Positions 1 to 7,980 of a DNA stretch of 46,556 bases are shown here, one piece after another. The first letter of the stretch is position 1. Each line of letters begins with the position of its first letter. Origin of the DNA: PALSA-1296 sp037143335 (GTDB taxonomy: Bacteria > Bacteroidota > Ignavibacteria > Palsa-1295); the NCBI GenBank assembly GCA_037143335.1, contig JBAWZA010000021.1, forward strand, positions 1-46,556, written 5' to 3'. The notes under the pieces were generated by a model. The model saw only the letters and a program-made list of their open reading frames with translations. It was not told the DNA's origin and searched no databases. The translations under genes were made by a program, and so were the position numbers.

Positions 1-279
1 ACCCACACCGACCATCTCAAGCTTGCGTTGAAAACCTTCCGATACTCCGACTACCATATTATTCGTGAGCGCACGAGTAAGTCCGTGCAATGCACGAGTC
101 TTTGGTGCATCGTTAGGACGAGCAAAGGTGATCTCGCCATTTTCGATCTGCGCTGTAATTCCCTCCGGAAGTACTGTCTGCAAAGAACCTTTAGGTCCTT
201 TGACAGAGATTGTCCCGTCTTTTTGTTCGACTGTCACTCCTTTAGGAAGTGTGATCAGTTTTTTTCCAATTCTTGACAT
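1..279 (-). CDS. rplF: 50S ribosomal protein L6, N-terminal part (cut by window edge)
   Basis: L6 binds 23S rRNA near the factor-binding site of the large subunit. The visible 93 codons begin MSRIGKKLITLPKGV and continue through KGPKGSLQ and TRALHGLTRALTNNM, which are typical of the L6 N-terminal domain. The gene runs off the left edge in frame, so the C-terminal half is not visible. It lies 21 nt after the rpsH stop, the normal spc-cluster order. No clear SD is seen before the ATG. Confidence 0.95.
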   Translation of the reverse strand, partial: MSRIGKKLITLPKGVTVEQKDGTISVKGPKGSLQTVLPEGITAQIENGEITFARPNDAPKTRALHGLTRALTNNMVVGVSEGFQRKLEMVGVG

Positions 280-300
280 AACTTTTTCTAAAGAATCTCT

Positions 301-687
301 TTACCAAATGTGACAAAGCACTTCGCCACCAACATGAAGCTGTCTTGCCTGTTTATCAGTCATCACTCCTTGAGGAGTAGAGATAATAGCTATTCCGAGG
401 CCTGCAAGAACGCGAGGCGTTTCGCTGGCTTTGCTGTAGCGACGTAAACCTGGGGTTGAAATACGTTTCAATCCAATAATTGCAGGGTTGCCGTTGCTAT
501 ATTTCAAAGTGATGCGCAGATCACCTTGCTTATCATTTGCTATTTTCTCGACGCTCTCGATGTAGCCCTGCTCGCGAAGAATTTCGCTAATAGCAAACTT
601 AAGATTTGATGCCGGAACGACGACATATTTATGTCGCGCCTTGAGGGCGTTCCGTAACCGAGTAAGAAAATCTCCGATAGTATCCAT
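301..687 (-). CDS. rpsH: 30S ribosomal protein S8
   Basis: S8 is a primary 16S rRNA-binding protein of the small-subunit platform and in many bacteria represses the spc operon by binding its mRNA. The 128-residue product starts MDTIGDFLTRLRNA and ends with the family signature GIAIISTPQGVMTDKQAR followed by GGEVLCHIW. Length is normal for the family. It lies between rpsN and rplF. The leader before the ATG is A/T-rich with no SD. Whether it regulates this operon cannot be judged from the sequence. Confidence 0.97.
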   Translation of the reverse strand: MDTIGDFLTRLRNALKARHKYVVVPASNLKFAISEILREQGYIESVEKIANDKQGDLRITLKYSNGNPAIIGLKRISTPGLRRYSKASETPRVLAGLGIAIISTPQGVMTDKQARQLHVGGEVLCHIW

Positions 688-737
688 GCTTATCTAATAA
701 AACTTCTCTAACAATACTACTTGTTCGATGCCGGCGA

Positions 738-923
738 TTACCAGCTCGATTTACGAATTCCTGGAATCTTGCCATCAAGAGCAAGCTCGCGGAAACACAA
801 ACGACACAGGCCGAATTTGCGATAATATGCTCTGGCTCTGCCGCAGCGTGAGCAGCGGTTATATTTGCGCGTACTGAACTTCGGTTCGCGTTTCTGTTTG
901 ACTCGTAATGCTAATCGTGCCAC
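738..923 (-). CDS. rpsN: 30S ribosomal protein S14, short zinc-binding type
   Basis: S14 sits in the head of the small subunit. At 61 residues this is the short type Z form. It carries two CxxC pairs (CSRCGRARAYYRKFGLCRLC) that bind zinc in this family. The longer 89-residue zinc-free form common in classical Bacteroidetes is not what is seen here. The start is a GTG, and no better in-frame ATG lies upstream. It sits between rplE and rpsH in the usual order. Confidence 0.95.
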   Translation of the reverse strand: MARLALRVKQKREPKFSTRKYNRCSRCGRARAYYRKFGLCRLCFRELALDGKIPGIRKSSW

Positions 924-952
924 TCGTTTTCTTTACAAGAATAAAAAAAAAA

Positions 953-1600
953 TTACTGTGCTGCTACTTCGCCTTCACGTTTACGGAAAGGCATTCCAAA
1001 TGCCTTCAACAGTTCGTAAGCTTCAGCATCCGTAGTTGCGCTCGTTACGAACGTGATGTCCATACCCGTAATACGCGATACTTTATCTACGTCGATTTCA
1101 GGAAAAATAATTTGCTCCTTGATACCTAATGTATAGTTACCACGTCCGTCAAAAGATTTATCTGGTACGCCGCGGAAATCACGGATACGAGGAATCGAAG
1201 TAGAAATAAGACGATCAAAAAATTCGTACATACGTGCACGACGCAACGTAACTCTGCAGCCAATAGCTTGCTTTTCGCGCAACTTAAAATTCGAGATAGA
1301 CTTTGTCGATTTTGTAATCGAAACCTTCTGGCCAACAATAGCTTCGAGATCGCGAACAGCCGCCTCTAACAATTTCGGATCACTTGCTGCACCACCAACA
1401 CCGATGTTTATCGCAATCTTCGTAATGCTTGGTACGCGGTTGACATTATCATAATTAAACCGCTTCATCATCGCAGGAATAACTTCTGTCTTAAATTTTC
1501 CATGCAAACGAGCGGGTACAACTGGAAGCGACTCAGTCGGCTCCTTATGTTCCTTACCTTTGCTTTCTCCTTTCGGAGCTTTTGCTTTATCTTTTGCCAT
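953..1600 (-). CDS. rplE: 50S ribosomal protein L5 with N-terminal extension
   Basis: L5 binds 5S rRNA and forms part of the central protuberance. The core, from about residue 35 (KFKTEVIPAMMKRFNY) to the end, matches the family, including GIKEQIIFPEID and the GMDITFVTSATTD region. At 215 residues it exceeds the usual length of about 180. The extra N-terminal segment of about 30 residues is rich in Lys, Glu and Pro and looks disordered. The ATG at 1600 is the only clear start before the upstream rplX stop, but a shorter product from an unusual start cannot be excluded. Confidence 0.96.
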   Translation of the reverse strand: MAKDKAKAPKGESKGKEHKEPTESLPVVPARLHGKFKTEVIPAMMKRFNYDNVNRVPSITKIAINIGVGGAASDPKLLEAAVRDLEAIVGQKVSITKSTKSISNFKLREKQAIGCRVTLRRARMYEFFDRLISTSIPRIRDFRGVPDKSFDGRGNYTLGIKEQIIFPEIDVDKVSRITGMDITFVTSATTDAEAYELLKAFGMPFRKREGEVAAQ

Positions 1601-1652
1601 TATAGTCTTTCTTCAAACATGATGACGATTTCCGACCGTCATCCCAATAAAA

Positions 1653-1976
1653 TTATGCTAATGAATCTCCAGATTTTTTTGCGTAACGCTCATAATGAGC
1701 TTTACCATCTGATGATACGGTAACTTTCGTACCGATTCGGGTAGGTGTGCCAGACTTCGGATCAATGAGCATTACGTTCGATACCTGAATCGGAAACTCG
1801 CGCTCATCAATACCACCCTGCTGATTCTGCTGAGTCGGGCGTTCATGACGTTTCATCTTGTTGGCGCCTTCGACAAGAACGCGGTTCTTATCAGGAAATA
1901 CTTTAAGTACTTTCCCGCGCACTCCACGAGACTTACCGGTAATGACTTCGACTGTATCGTTTTTCTTGATCTTCAT
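1653..1976 (-). CDS. rplX: 50S ribosomal protein L24
   Basis: L24 is an assembly-initiator protein that binds the 5' end of 23S rRNA. The 107-residue product begins MKIKKNDTVEVITGKSRGV, a KOW motif typical of L24, and continues with GANKMKRHERPTQQNQQGG and the SNVMLIDP segment. Length is normal. It lies 9 nt downstream of rplN, which suggests cotranscription. Confidence 0.97.
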   Translation of the reverse strand: MKIKKNDTVEVITGKSRGVRGKVLKVFPDKNRVLVEGANKMKRHERPTQQNQQGGIDEREFPIQVSNVMLIDPKSGTPTRIGTKVTVSSDGKAHYERYAKKSGDSLA

Positions 1977-1985
1977 AAATTCTGC

Positions 1986-2354
1986 TTAGATAACTTCCGG
2001 TGCAAGTGATACGATTTTCATGTACTGACGTTCGCGAAGTTCGCGAGCGACTGGTCCGAATATGCGAGTGCCGCGAGGCTCACCTTGAGCATTCAAGAGC
2101 ACAACGGCATTTTCATCAAAACGGATAAAGCTACCGTCACGACGGCGCGACTCTTTCTTCGTCCGCACAATCACTGCTTTAGATACTTCGCCCTTCTTAA
2201 CTTGACCGTTAGGAATTGCAGCCTTCACGCTGACAACGATCACATCACCAAGCCCAGCGTAACGGCGTTCATGTCCTCCGAGAATACGGATACAACGGAC
2301 GCGCTTCGCTCCTGAGTTATCAGCTACTTGTAAATTTGATTCTTCCTGTATCAT
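1986..2354 (-). CDS. rplN: 50S ribosomal protein L14
   Basis: L14 sits at the subunit interface and contacts 16S rRNA in intersubunit bridges. The 122-residue sequence starts MIQEESNLQVADNSGAKRV and contains RRRDGSFIRFDENAVVLLN and GTRIFGPVARELR, which are diagnostic for the family. Length is typical. It lies between rpsQ and rplX in the conserved S10/spc order. Confidence 0.98.
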   Translation of the reverse strand: MIQEESNLQVADNSGAKRVRCIRILGGHERRYAGLGDVIVVSVKAAIPNGQVKKGEVSKAVIVRTKKESRRRDGSFIRFDENAVVLLNAQGEPRGTRIFGPVARELRERQYMKIVSLAPEVI

Positions 2355-2382
2355 TGTCGTTTAGTCTTAAACTTCGTTTGTA

Positions 2383-2667
2383 TTACTTCGCGCGCTCAAG
2401 AACTTCAACTACGCGCCAGCGTTTTGTCTTTGAAAGAGGGCGGGTCTCCATTATGCGGACAGTGTCGCCTACTTTTGCATCGTTGTTCTCATTATGAGCA
2501 ACGAACTTTGTCGTCTTCTTAAAGTATTTTTTGTACAGTGGATGTGCAACCTTACGGACGTTTTCAACGACGACCGTCAATTGCATTTTATCACTTGTCA
2601 CGGTTCCAATTCGCTCTTTGCGATTGCCGCGCTGCACTGTAGTTGATTGTACTTCGGTTTCTGCCAT
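2383..2667 (-). CDS. rpsQ: 30S ribosomal protein S17
   Basis: S17 is an early-binding 16S rRNA protein with an OB fold. The core RKERIGTVTSDKMQLTVVV and KVGDTVRIMETRPLSKTKRW is characteristic. The 94-residue length includes a short N-terminal extension (MAETEVQSTTVQRG) before the usual start region. It lies 19 nt after the rpmC stop. Confidence 0.97.
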   Translation of the reverse strand: MAETEVQSTTVQRGNRKERIGTVTSDKMQLTVVVENVRKVAHPLYKKYFKKTTKFVAHNENNDAKVGDTVRIMETRPLSKTKRWRVVEVLERAK

Positions 2668-2686
2668 GGAAAGAATACTTTAAAAT

Positions 2687-2893
2687 TTATTTAGCGGCTA
2701 AAGCACGTTCATGAAGAATGGTTTTCATTCTTGCATTATCACGGCGCAACGTTTTGATCTGTGCACTATTTTCCAAGTGACCAGTCACCTTCTGAAAATT
2801 CAATGCTGTTAAGCGTGCGTAATTTTCCGCTAACTGACGAGTTAACTCGCCGTCATCGCGACCACGCATTTGAGAAGTGTGTGTACTTTTCAT
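2687..2893 (-). CDS. rpmC: 50S ribosomal protein L29
   Basis: L29 lies near the polypeptide exit tunnel and helps form the docking site for SRP and trigger factor. The 68-residue alpha-helical product contains DGELTRQLAENYARLTALNF and ends with KTLRRDNARMKTILHERAL, which fits the L29 helical hairpin. The usual LR/E-rich N-terminus is diverged, so position between rplP and rpsQ adds weight to the call. Confidence 0.92.
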   Translation of the reverse strand: MKSTHTSQMRGRDDGELTRQLAENYARLTALNFQKVTGHLENSAQIKTLRRDNARMKTILHERALAAK

Positions 2894-2904
2894 TTCTGTC
2901 TGGT

Positions 2905-3324
2905 TTATTCTACGTAATCAGGTCTGGTTACCATCTTCGTCTTAAGAGGAAGTTTATGAGAACTGAGTCTCATAGCTTCTTCTGCAAGCGTTGAAGAAAT
3001 ACCACCAATTTCGAACATGATTGTTCCTGGCTTTACTGGTGCAACCCAATACTCGGGCACACCCTTACCAGATCCCATTCGAGTTTCTGCAGGCTTCTTG
3101 GTTATTGGTTTTGAAGGGAAAATTCTGATCCAGATTTTTCCGTCACGCTTCATCGTACGACTTAAGGTCACACGAACAGCTTCGATCTGTCGGGCTGTTA
3201 TCCAACCACCTTCGAGCGTCTTCAAGCCAAAACTTCCGAATGCAACTTGTGCGCCACGAGTCGCTTTACCGCGAACTCTGCCCTTTTGCATCTTCCGATA
3301 TTTTACCCTTTTTGGTAAAAGCAT
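2905..3324 (-). CDS. rplP: 50S ribosomal protein L16
   Basis: L16 organises the A-site region of the large subunit. The 139-residue product starts MLLPKRVKYRKMQKGRVRG and contains ITARQIEAVRVTLSRTMKR and GSGKGVPEYWVAPVKPG, all diagnostic. The length is normal. It lies between rpsC and rpmC and is 11 nt from the latter. Confidence 0.98.
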   Translation of the reverse strand: MLLPKRVKYRKMQKGRVRGKATRGAQVAFGSFGLKTLEGGWITARQIEAVRVTLSRTMKRDGKIWIRIFPSKPITKKPAETRMGSGKGVPEYWVAPVKPGTIMFEIGGISSTLAEEAMRLSSHKLPLKTKMVTRPDYVE

Positions 3325-3347
3325 GTTCTTACTCTTTCAATAAAAAA

Positions 3348-4139
3348 TTATTCTTCTCCGCCCTGATCACCACCACCTTCGCGACGAGGTCCGCGACCTC
3401 TTCCGCCGCGTCTTCTGCGACGTTCGCCACCAGCAGCAGAAACGATTGGGCGACGATCACGATCTTCAACACCATTTACAGCAATGTTTGCCGAAATCTG
3501 TAATGGAGATTCTCCGGTGATGTCACCATGACAAACCCAAACTTTAATTCCGATAGATCCGTAAATGGTCTGAGCACGTCCTTTTGCGAAATCAATATCG
3601 GCACGTAGAGTGTGTAACGGAATTCTTCCGTCTTTATACTGCTCTGTACGAGCAATTTCAGCTCCACCCAAACGTCCAGCGCACATAACACGAATACCTT
3701 CAGCGCCTGAACGCATCGCAGTTGAAACTGCCATCTTCATCGCACGGCGGAAAGCAATACGACCTTCAAGCTGTTGAGCAATCTGATCAGCGATGAGCTG
3801 AGCATCTGTCTCTGGGCGCTTTACTTCGTTGATAAGAATTTTTACTTCCTTACCTTTTGTAACGTTCTTTAATTCTTCCTCTAACTGAGCGATTTCTTTT
3901 CCGCTCTTACCAATCACGACTCCTGGGCGCGAAGTATGGATTGTCAACACAACGCGTTTGGTTGTGCGATCAATCGTGAGCTTCGAAATACCAGCGCGCT
4001 TCAATCGGCCTTTGATATAGGCACGAATTAGATTATCCTCTTCGAGCTTCTGCGCGAAGTTCTTATCATCATACCAGCGGGCATCCCATGGACGCGTCAC
4101 GGCAAGTCTGAATCCAACCGGGTTAGTTTTTTGTCCCAA
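3348..4139 (-). CDS. rpsC: 30S ribosomal protein S3 with Arg/Gly-rich tail
   Basis: S3 forms part of the mRNA entry channel. The sequence starts MGQKTNPVGFRLAVTRPWDA and carries a KH-domain GxxG element in RPGVVIGKSGKEIAQLEEEL, then the S3 C-terminal domain (MRSGAEGIRVMCAGRLGGAE). At 263 residues it is longer than the usual 210-235. The excess is a C-terminal tail from about residue 237 made largely of Arg, Gly and Glu, probably disordered and possibly RNA-binding. The tail function is inference. Confidence 0.97.
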   Translation of the reverse strand: MGQKTNPVGFRLAVTRPWDARWYDDKNFAQKLEEDNLIRAYIKGRLKRAGISKLTIDRTTKRVVLTIHTSRPGVVIGKSGKEIAQLEEELKNVTKGKEVKILINEVKRPETDAQLIADQIAQQLEGRIAFRRAMKMAVSTAMRSGAEGIRVMCAGRLGGAEIARTEQYKDGRIPLHTLRADIDFAKGRAQTIYGSIGIKVWVCHGDITGESPLQISANIAVNGVEDRDRRPIVSAAGGERRRRRGGRGRGPRREGGGDQGGEE

Positions 4140-4180
4140 AGTACTTGAGTCCTTCGTTAAAAATTTTGTTTGTAGTTCTG

Positions 4181-4651
4181 TTACGCTGTTGCGGTGACAC
4201 TATCTTTCGCAACTTTCTTCTTCCGAGTCTTCGGAGCGGCTGTTGCTGGGCTAGCTGCTGGCTTGGATTCTGAAGCTGACTTCTCAGCATTCTTCTTACC
4301 GCCGGGTAGCTTATCACTCACAAAAATCGTAAGATGGTTCGAGCGCTTTCTGACTCTGAACGCTCTGCCCATTGGAGCAGGCATAATGCGCTTGAGCATT
4401 GGGCCACCATCGGAATAACACTGGCTGATATAGAGCTCCTCAACATCAATACCCTTATTATCTTCTTTCAACTGAAAATTTGCAACTGCACTGCGTACTG
4501 TTTGCTCTGCCACGCCAGAAGCCTTATTCGTCATGAAGTGCAATATCGCGAGTGCTTCAGGCACTTTCTTACCGCGAATGAGATCAAGCACCAACCGCAT
4601 TTTCACCGGTGAGCTTTGGATATTTTTCTTTTTTGCTACTGCTTGAGCCAT
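4181..4651 (-). CDS. rplV: 50S ribosomal protein L22 with Ala/Lys-rich C-terminal tail
   Basis: L22 lines the peptide exit tunnel through a long beta hairpin. Family signatures are SSPVKMRLVLDLIRGKKVPE near the N-terminus and KRIMPAPMGRAFRVRKRSNH at the hairpin. Beyond residue 115 there is an extra tail of about 40 residues rich in Ala, Lys, Ser and Pro, bringing the length to 156 against the usual 110-120. The tail is low complexity and looks like a solvent-exposed extension rather than a fused domain. Confidence 0.96.
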   Translation of the reverse strand: MAQAVAKKKNIQSSPVKMRLVLDLIRGKKVPEALAILHFMTNKASGVAEQTVRSAVANFQLKEDNKGIDVEELYISQCYSDGGPMLKRIMPAPMGRAFRVRKRSNHLTIFVSDKLPGGKKNAEKSASESKPAASPATAAPKTRKKKVAKDSVTATA

Positions 4652-4679
4652 TGTCGTTCTAAAATTTTAATCTTAGTTA

Positions 4680-4955
4680 TTAGGCCTTCTCTGACTTCGG
4701 TCCAGAGTGTCCGCGGAATGTACGTGTCGGAGCAAACTCTCCGAGCTTGTGCCCCACCATATTCTCCGTTACATAGACAGGAATAAATTTATTCCCATTG
4801 TGCACAGTGAATGTGTGTCCGACAAACTCAGGAGGAATCGTGCAATCCCTTGCCCAAGTTTTTACTACTTTTTTCTGACGTGACTCATTCAAGACTTCAA
4901 CTTTCTTGAGGAGCTTTTCGTCAATGTACGGTCCTTTTTTTAACGATCGCGACAT
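4680..4955 (-). CDS. rpsS: 30S ribosomal protein S19
   Basis: S19 sits in the head of the 30S subunit and contacts the A-site finger of the large subunit. The 91-residue product begins MSRSLKKGPYIDEKLLKKVE and contains GHTFTVHNGNKFIPVYVTE and HKLGEFAPTRTFRGHSG, all diagnostic. It lies 5 nt from the rplB stop, the usual tight coupling. Confidence 0.98.
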   Translation of the reverse strand: MSRSLKKGPYIDEKLLKKVEVLNESRQKKVVKTWARDCTIPPEFVGHTFTVHNGNKFIPVYVTENMVGHKLGEFAPTRTFRGHSGPKSEKA

Positions 4956-4960
4956 AAATT

Positions 4961-5797
4961 TTACTTGGTGCGGCGCTTAATAATAAATTTTGTAGATGCG
5001 TTTTTGCCTTTACGAGTACGATAGCCTTTAGCAAGTGTACCCCATGGCGACTTCGGATGCTTACGTCCGCCGCCCGACTTTGATTTTCCTTCTCCACCAC
5101 CCATCGGATGGTCAACAGGATTCATAGCCATACCTCGTGTCTGAGGACGAATTCCAAGCCAACGAGAACGTCCCGCTTTACCCCAACTGATATTGAAATG
5201 ATCAGAGTTACCGATTGTACCGATAGTCGCAATACAATCAATAGGAATTTTGCGAGTCTCACCAGAAGGAAGTTTCAGCGTTGCGAAATCGCCCTCTTTA
5301 GCCATCACCTGGCAAGAATTACCTGCAGAGCGAGCTATTTGACCACCGCGTCCTGGACGCAACTCGACGTTATGAATGAATGTACCGAGTGGCACATTTC
5401 TCAATGGCATCGAATTTCCAACTGCAATTTCCGAATCAGCTCCGTTAGCAACTGCGGCTCCAACAATTAATCCTTCAGGCGCAAGAATGTATCTCTTCTC
5501 ACCATCAGCATAATGGAGCAATGCAATGCGACAGTTACGATTTGGATCGTACTCAATCGTAGCAACCTTGGCTGGTACACCAGTCTTGTTACGCTTAAAA
5601 TCAATAATGCGGTACATACGCTTATGTCCGCCTCCGCGATGGCGCGAAGTGATGCGTCCGGTATTACCGCGACCACCAGATTTCGAGAGTTTCGCCAACA
5701 GTGACTTCTCGGGCGTTGTCCTCGTAATCTCCTCAAACGTGGAGATCGAGTAGTAGCGCGTCGCTGCTGTTCTCGGTTTTAAATTTCTAATTGCCAT
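4961..5797 (-). CDS. rplB: 50S ribosomal protein L2
   Basis: L2 is needed for subunit association and peptidyl transferase activity. The 278-residue product has the RHRGGGHKRMYRIIDFKRNK segment and the C-terminal GVAMNPVDHPMGGG-like element (here GMAMNPVDHPMGGGEGKSKS), which holds the conserved His associated with the peptidyl transferase centre. Length is typical. Gene order places it between rplW and rpsS. Confidence 0.98.
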   Translation of the reverse strand: MAIRNLKPRTAATRYYSISTFEEITRTTPEKSLLAKLSKSGGRGNTGRITSRHRGGGHKRMYRIIDFKRNKTGVPAKVATIEYDPNRNCRIALLHYADGEKRYILAPEGLIVGAAVANGADSEIAVGNSMPLRNVPLGTFIHNVELRPGRGGQIARSAGNSCQVMAKEGDFATLKLPSGETRKIPIDCIATIGTIGNSDHFNISWGKAGRSRWLGIRPQTRGMAMNPVDHPMGGGEGKSKSGGGRKHPKSPWGTLAKGYRTRKGKNASTKFIIKRRTK

Positions 5798-5848
5798 ATA
5801 CTTCTAACGATGTTCGATTTATCGCCTCGATGGGGCATAATTGTAAAC

Positions 5849-6163
5849 TTATAACTCGTTCTGCTGCTTTGCCTCAAACGGTGTGAACAGGTCAATCGTT
5901 TGACCTGTTACTAATGTAACAATAGCTTTCTTGCGTTTGCTCTTCGCTCCACGAATCACACCTTTTCTTGTAAACTGCGATCTCGTCTTAACGGGCATCC
6001 ATATAGTTCTCACCTGATCAACCTTCACATCGAACTGCGCTTCAACAGCGGCGCCGATCTGAATTTTATTTGCTTCAGGAGCAACTTCAAAAGTGTAAAT
6101 CCCTTTCTCGCCAAGCAGCGTAGCTTTTTCAGTGAGAATCGGTCTGCGTAAAATCGTTGACAT
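5849..6163 (-). CDS. rplW: 50S ribosomal protein L23
   Basis: L23 is the main exit-tunnel protein that docks trigger factor and SRP. The 104-residue product begins MSTILRRPILTEKATLL and contains YTFEVAPEANKIQIGAAVE, the typical L23 helix-strand pattern. Length is typical. It lies between rplD and rplB, 17 nt from rplD. Confidence 0.96.
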   Translation of the reverse strand: MSTILRRPILTEKATLLGEKGIYTFEVAPEANKIQIGAAVEAQFDVKVDQVRTIWMPVKTRSQFTRKGVIRGAKSKRKKAIVTLVTGQTIDLFTPFEAKQQNEL

Positions 6164-6180
6164 TGCGGTTATTCTTTCTA

Positions 6181-6852
6181 TTACATACTAAGAGCAATGT
6201 GCTCAACTTCCATAACTGGCTTGCCGCCCTTAAAACCTTGTTCAATCACCGGAATCGCAGACTGCTGAACGATCAACACTCTATTCTTCCAGATATCATA
6301 CATCGAAGCATTATCTGCCTCAGCGATTGTGAGTGAAGGGATATTCCTTCCACTACGATAGATATTCTCATCTTTACTTGCAGTGATCAAAAGTGACTGC
6401 TTACCGTTAAGACTAAAAGAATTGAGCATATCCTGCATCTTTTTTGTCTTGATCTCTGCCAAAGAAAAATCTTCGATTACATAAAACGCATTTGATGCAA
6501 TCTTCTGAGAAAGTGCGCTCTTACGAGCAAGCTGCTTCACTTTCTTTGGAAGAGTCATCGTGTACTTATGAGGCTTCGGTCCATGCATCGTACCTCCACC
6601 TGGATGGAGTGGGCTTTTAATATCACCTTGACGTGCGCGACCAGTTCCTTTTTGTCTAAAAAGCTTCCTTGTAGATCCAGCTACTTCGCTACGACCCTTC
6701 GTAGAATGCGTACCAGAGCGACGATTAGCAAGTGTTGCCTTAATCGCAAGCCACATAGCATGTTCGTGCGGTTCGATACCAAAAATTGTATCGTCAACAG
6801 AAATCGTCTTCCCTGTTTTTGATCCGCTTAAATTATAAACTGCTAAATCCAT
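6181..6852 (-). CDS. rplD: 50S ribosomal protein L4
   Basis: L4 reaches into the exit tunnel by an extended loop and in Enterobacteria also regulates the S10 operon. The loop region is visible as SEVAGSTRKLFRQKGTGRAR followed by GDIKSPLHPGGGTMHGP. The C-terminal globular domain follows (LARKSALSQKIASNAFYVIE). At 223 residues it is of normal length. No leader hairpin resembling the E. coli L4 target was identified here. Confidence 0.97.
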   Translation of the reverse strand: MDLAVYNLSGSKTGKTISVDDTIFGIEPHEHAMWLAIKATLANRRSGTHSTKGRSEVAGSTRKLFRQKGTGRARQGDIKSPLHPGGGTMHGPKPHKYTMTLPKKVKQLARKSALSQKIASNAFYVIEDFSLAEIKTKKMQDMLNSFSLNGKQSLLITASKDENIYRSGRNIPSLTIAEADNASMYDIWKNRVLIVQQSAIPVIEQGFKGGKPVMEVEHIALSM

Positions 6853-6884
6853 AGTAATTCTATACTTAGAGGTTTTGCCTTTGG

Positions 6885-7520
6885 TTATCCTTTAACAACT
6901 TTCACCAACTGATTCTTGGCACCGGCAATTGAGCCTTTCACAAGAATTAGATGCTGCTCGGGAATAATTCGAACAATCGTAAGATTACGTGTGGTAATCT
7001 GATCGCCACCCATACGTCCACCCATTCTCTGTCCTTTGAACACGCGAGACGGATAGCTCGAAGCTCCGATTGATCCAGGCGCACGTTCACGATCTGATTG
7101 ACCGTGGGTCTGCTGACCAACACCACCAAAGTGATGGCGCTTCACAACACCCTGAAAACCACGACCTTTAGAAGTGGCAACGACATGAACTGTATCACCT
7201 TCATTGAATACATCCGAGGCTTTGATCTCAGCGCCGGCATCCAAAGAATTAAACTTCGACTCATCAAAAGAGCGAATCTCCTTCACATAACGAAGACCTG
7301 TCGTTCCAGCCTTCTCAAAGTGTCCTTGAGCTGGCGAATTGACGCGGTGCTCTGATTTTTCTACAAATCCAATTTGTAGAGCATCATAGCCGTCTTTCTC
7401 TTTTGTTTTTTTCTGAGTAACGTAGTTTGGACCAAGCTCAATGACGGTAACAGGAACATACTGTCCCTCCTCGTCAAAAACTCCTGTCATCCCTACTTTT
7501 TTTCCTAAAAGTGCGCTCAT
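6885..7520 (-). CDS. rplC: 50S ribosomal protein L3
   Basis: L3 is an early assembly protein reaching the peptidyl transferase centre. From MSALLGKKVGMTGVFDEEGQ the sequence carries the L3 signature VVKRHHFGGVGQQTHGQSDR and RMGGRMGGDQITTRNL. I chose the ATG at 7520, giving 211 residues. An in-frame TTG at 7538 would add MRREKI but has no family support. It lies between rpsJ and rplD. Confidence 0.97.
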   Translation of the reverse strand: MSALLGKKVGMTGVFDEEGQYVPVTVIELGPNYVTQKKTKEKDGYDALQIGFVEKSEHRVNSPAQGHFEKAGTTGLRYVKEIRSFDESKFNSLDAGAEIKASDVFNEGDTVHVVATSKGRGFQGVVKRHHFGGVGQQTHGQSDRERAPGSIGASSYPSRVFKGQRMGGRMGGDQITTRNLTIVRIIPEQHLILVKGSIAGAKNQLVKVVKG

Positions 7521-7598
7521 TATTTTTTCCCGACGCAAAATTGCAATGAATTGGCATAGGCTTTATCCGCCTATATTCTTTTGTTCTAACTTTCCCTG

Positions 7599-7901
7599 TT
7601 AGACCTTGATCTCGACTTCCACACCTGCTGGAAGCTCTAGCTTCATCAGCGAGTCAACCGTACGGCTATTTGAATTCAAGATATCAATCAAACGCTTATG
7701 TGCTCGCAACTCAAATTGCTCGCGGCTTTTCTTATCCACGTGCGGTGAGCGATTCACAGTAAAGATTGACTTCTTCGTTGGCAACGGTATCGGTCCAGAG
7801 ACCACACACCCCGTGGGCTTTACCGTGCGAATGATTTTTTCAGCCGACTTATCAATCAAATTATGATCGTATGACTTGAGCTTTATTCGAATCTTCTGCA
7901 T
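7599..7901 (-). CDS. rpsJ: 30S ribosomal protein S10
   Basis: S10 is a 30S head protein and the NusE transcription antitermination factor. The 100-residue product begins MQKIRIKLKSYDHNLIDKSA and contains VSGPIPLPTKKSIFTVNRSP, the family signature. It is the first gene after the tuf terminator. The 5' region of about 45 nt between that hairpin and this start would have to hold a separate S10-cluster promoter, unless tuf readthrough supplies transcription. Confidence 0.98.
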   Translation of the reverse strand: MQKIRIKLKSYDHNLIDKSAEKIIRTVKPTGCVVSGPIPLPTKKSIFTVNRSPHVDKKSREQFELRAHKRLIDILNSNSRTVDSLMKLELPAGVEVEIKV

Positions 7902-7935
7902 TTATGAGATACGCTTGACTAATTTTGAGAATGAA

Positions 7936-7970
7936 CAAAAAGAAAAGGGCGAACGCAATTGCATCCGCCC
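7936..7970 (-). terminator. Rho-independent terminator after tuf
   Basis: On the minus strand a 10-bp stem (7947-7956 with 7961-7970, two G-U wobbles) closes an AATT loop and is followed by a T-rich run at 7946-7936. It lies just after the tuf stop codon and before rpsJ. It could attenuate rather than abolish transcription into the S10 cluster. Confidence 0.8.
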
Positions 7971-7980
7971 GTCTGAAATG

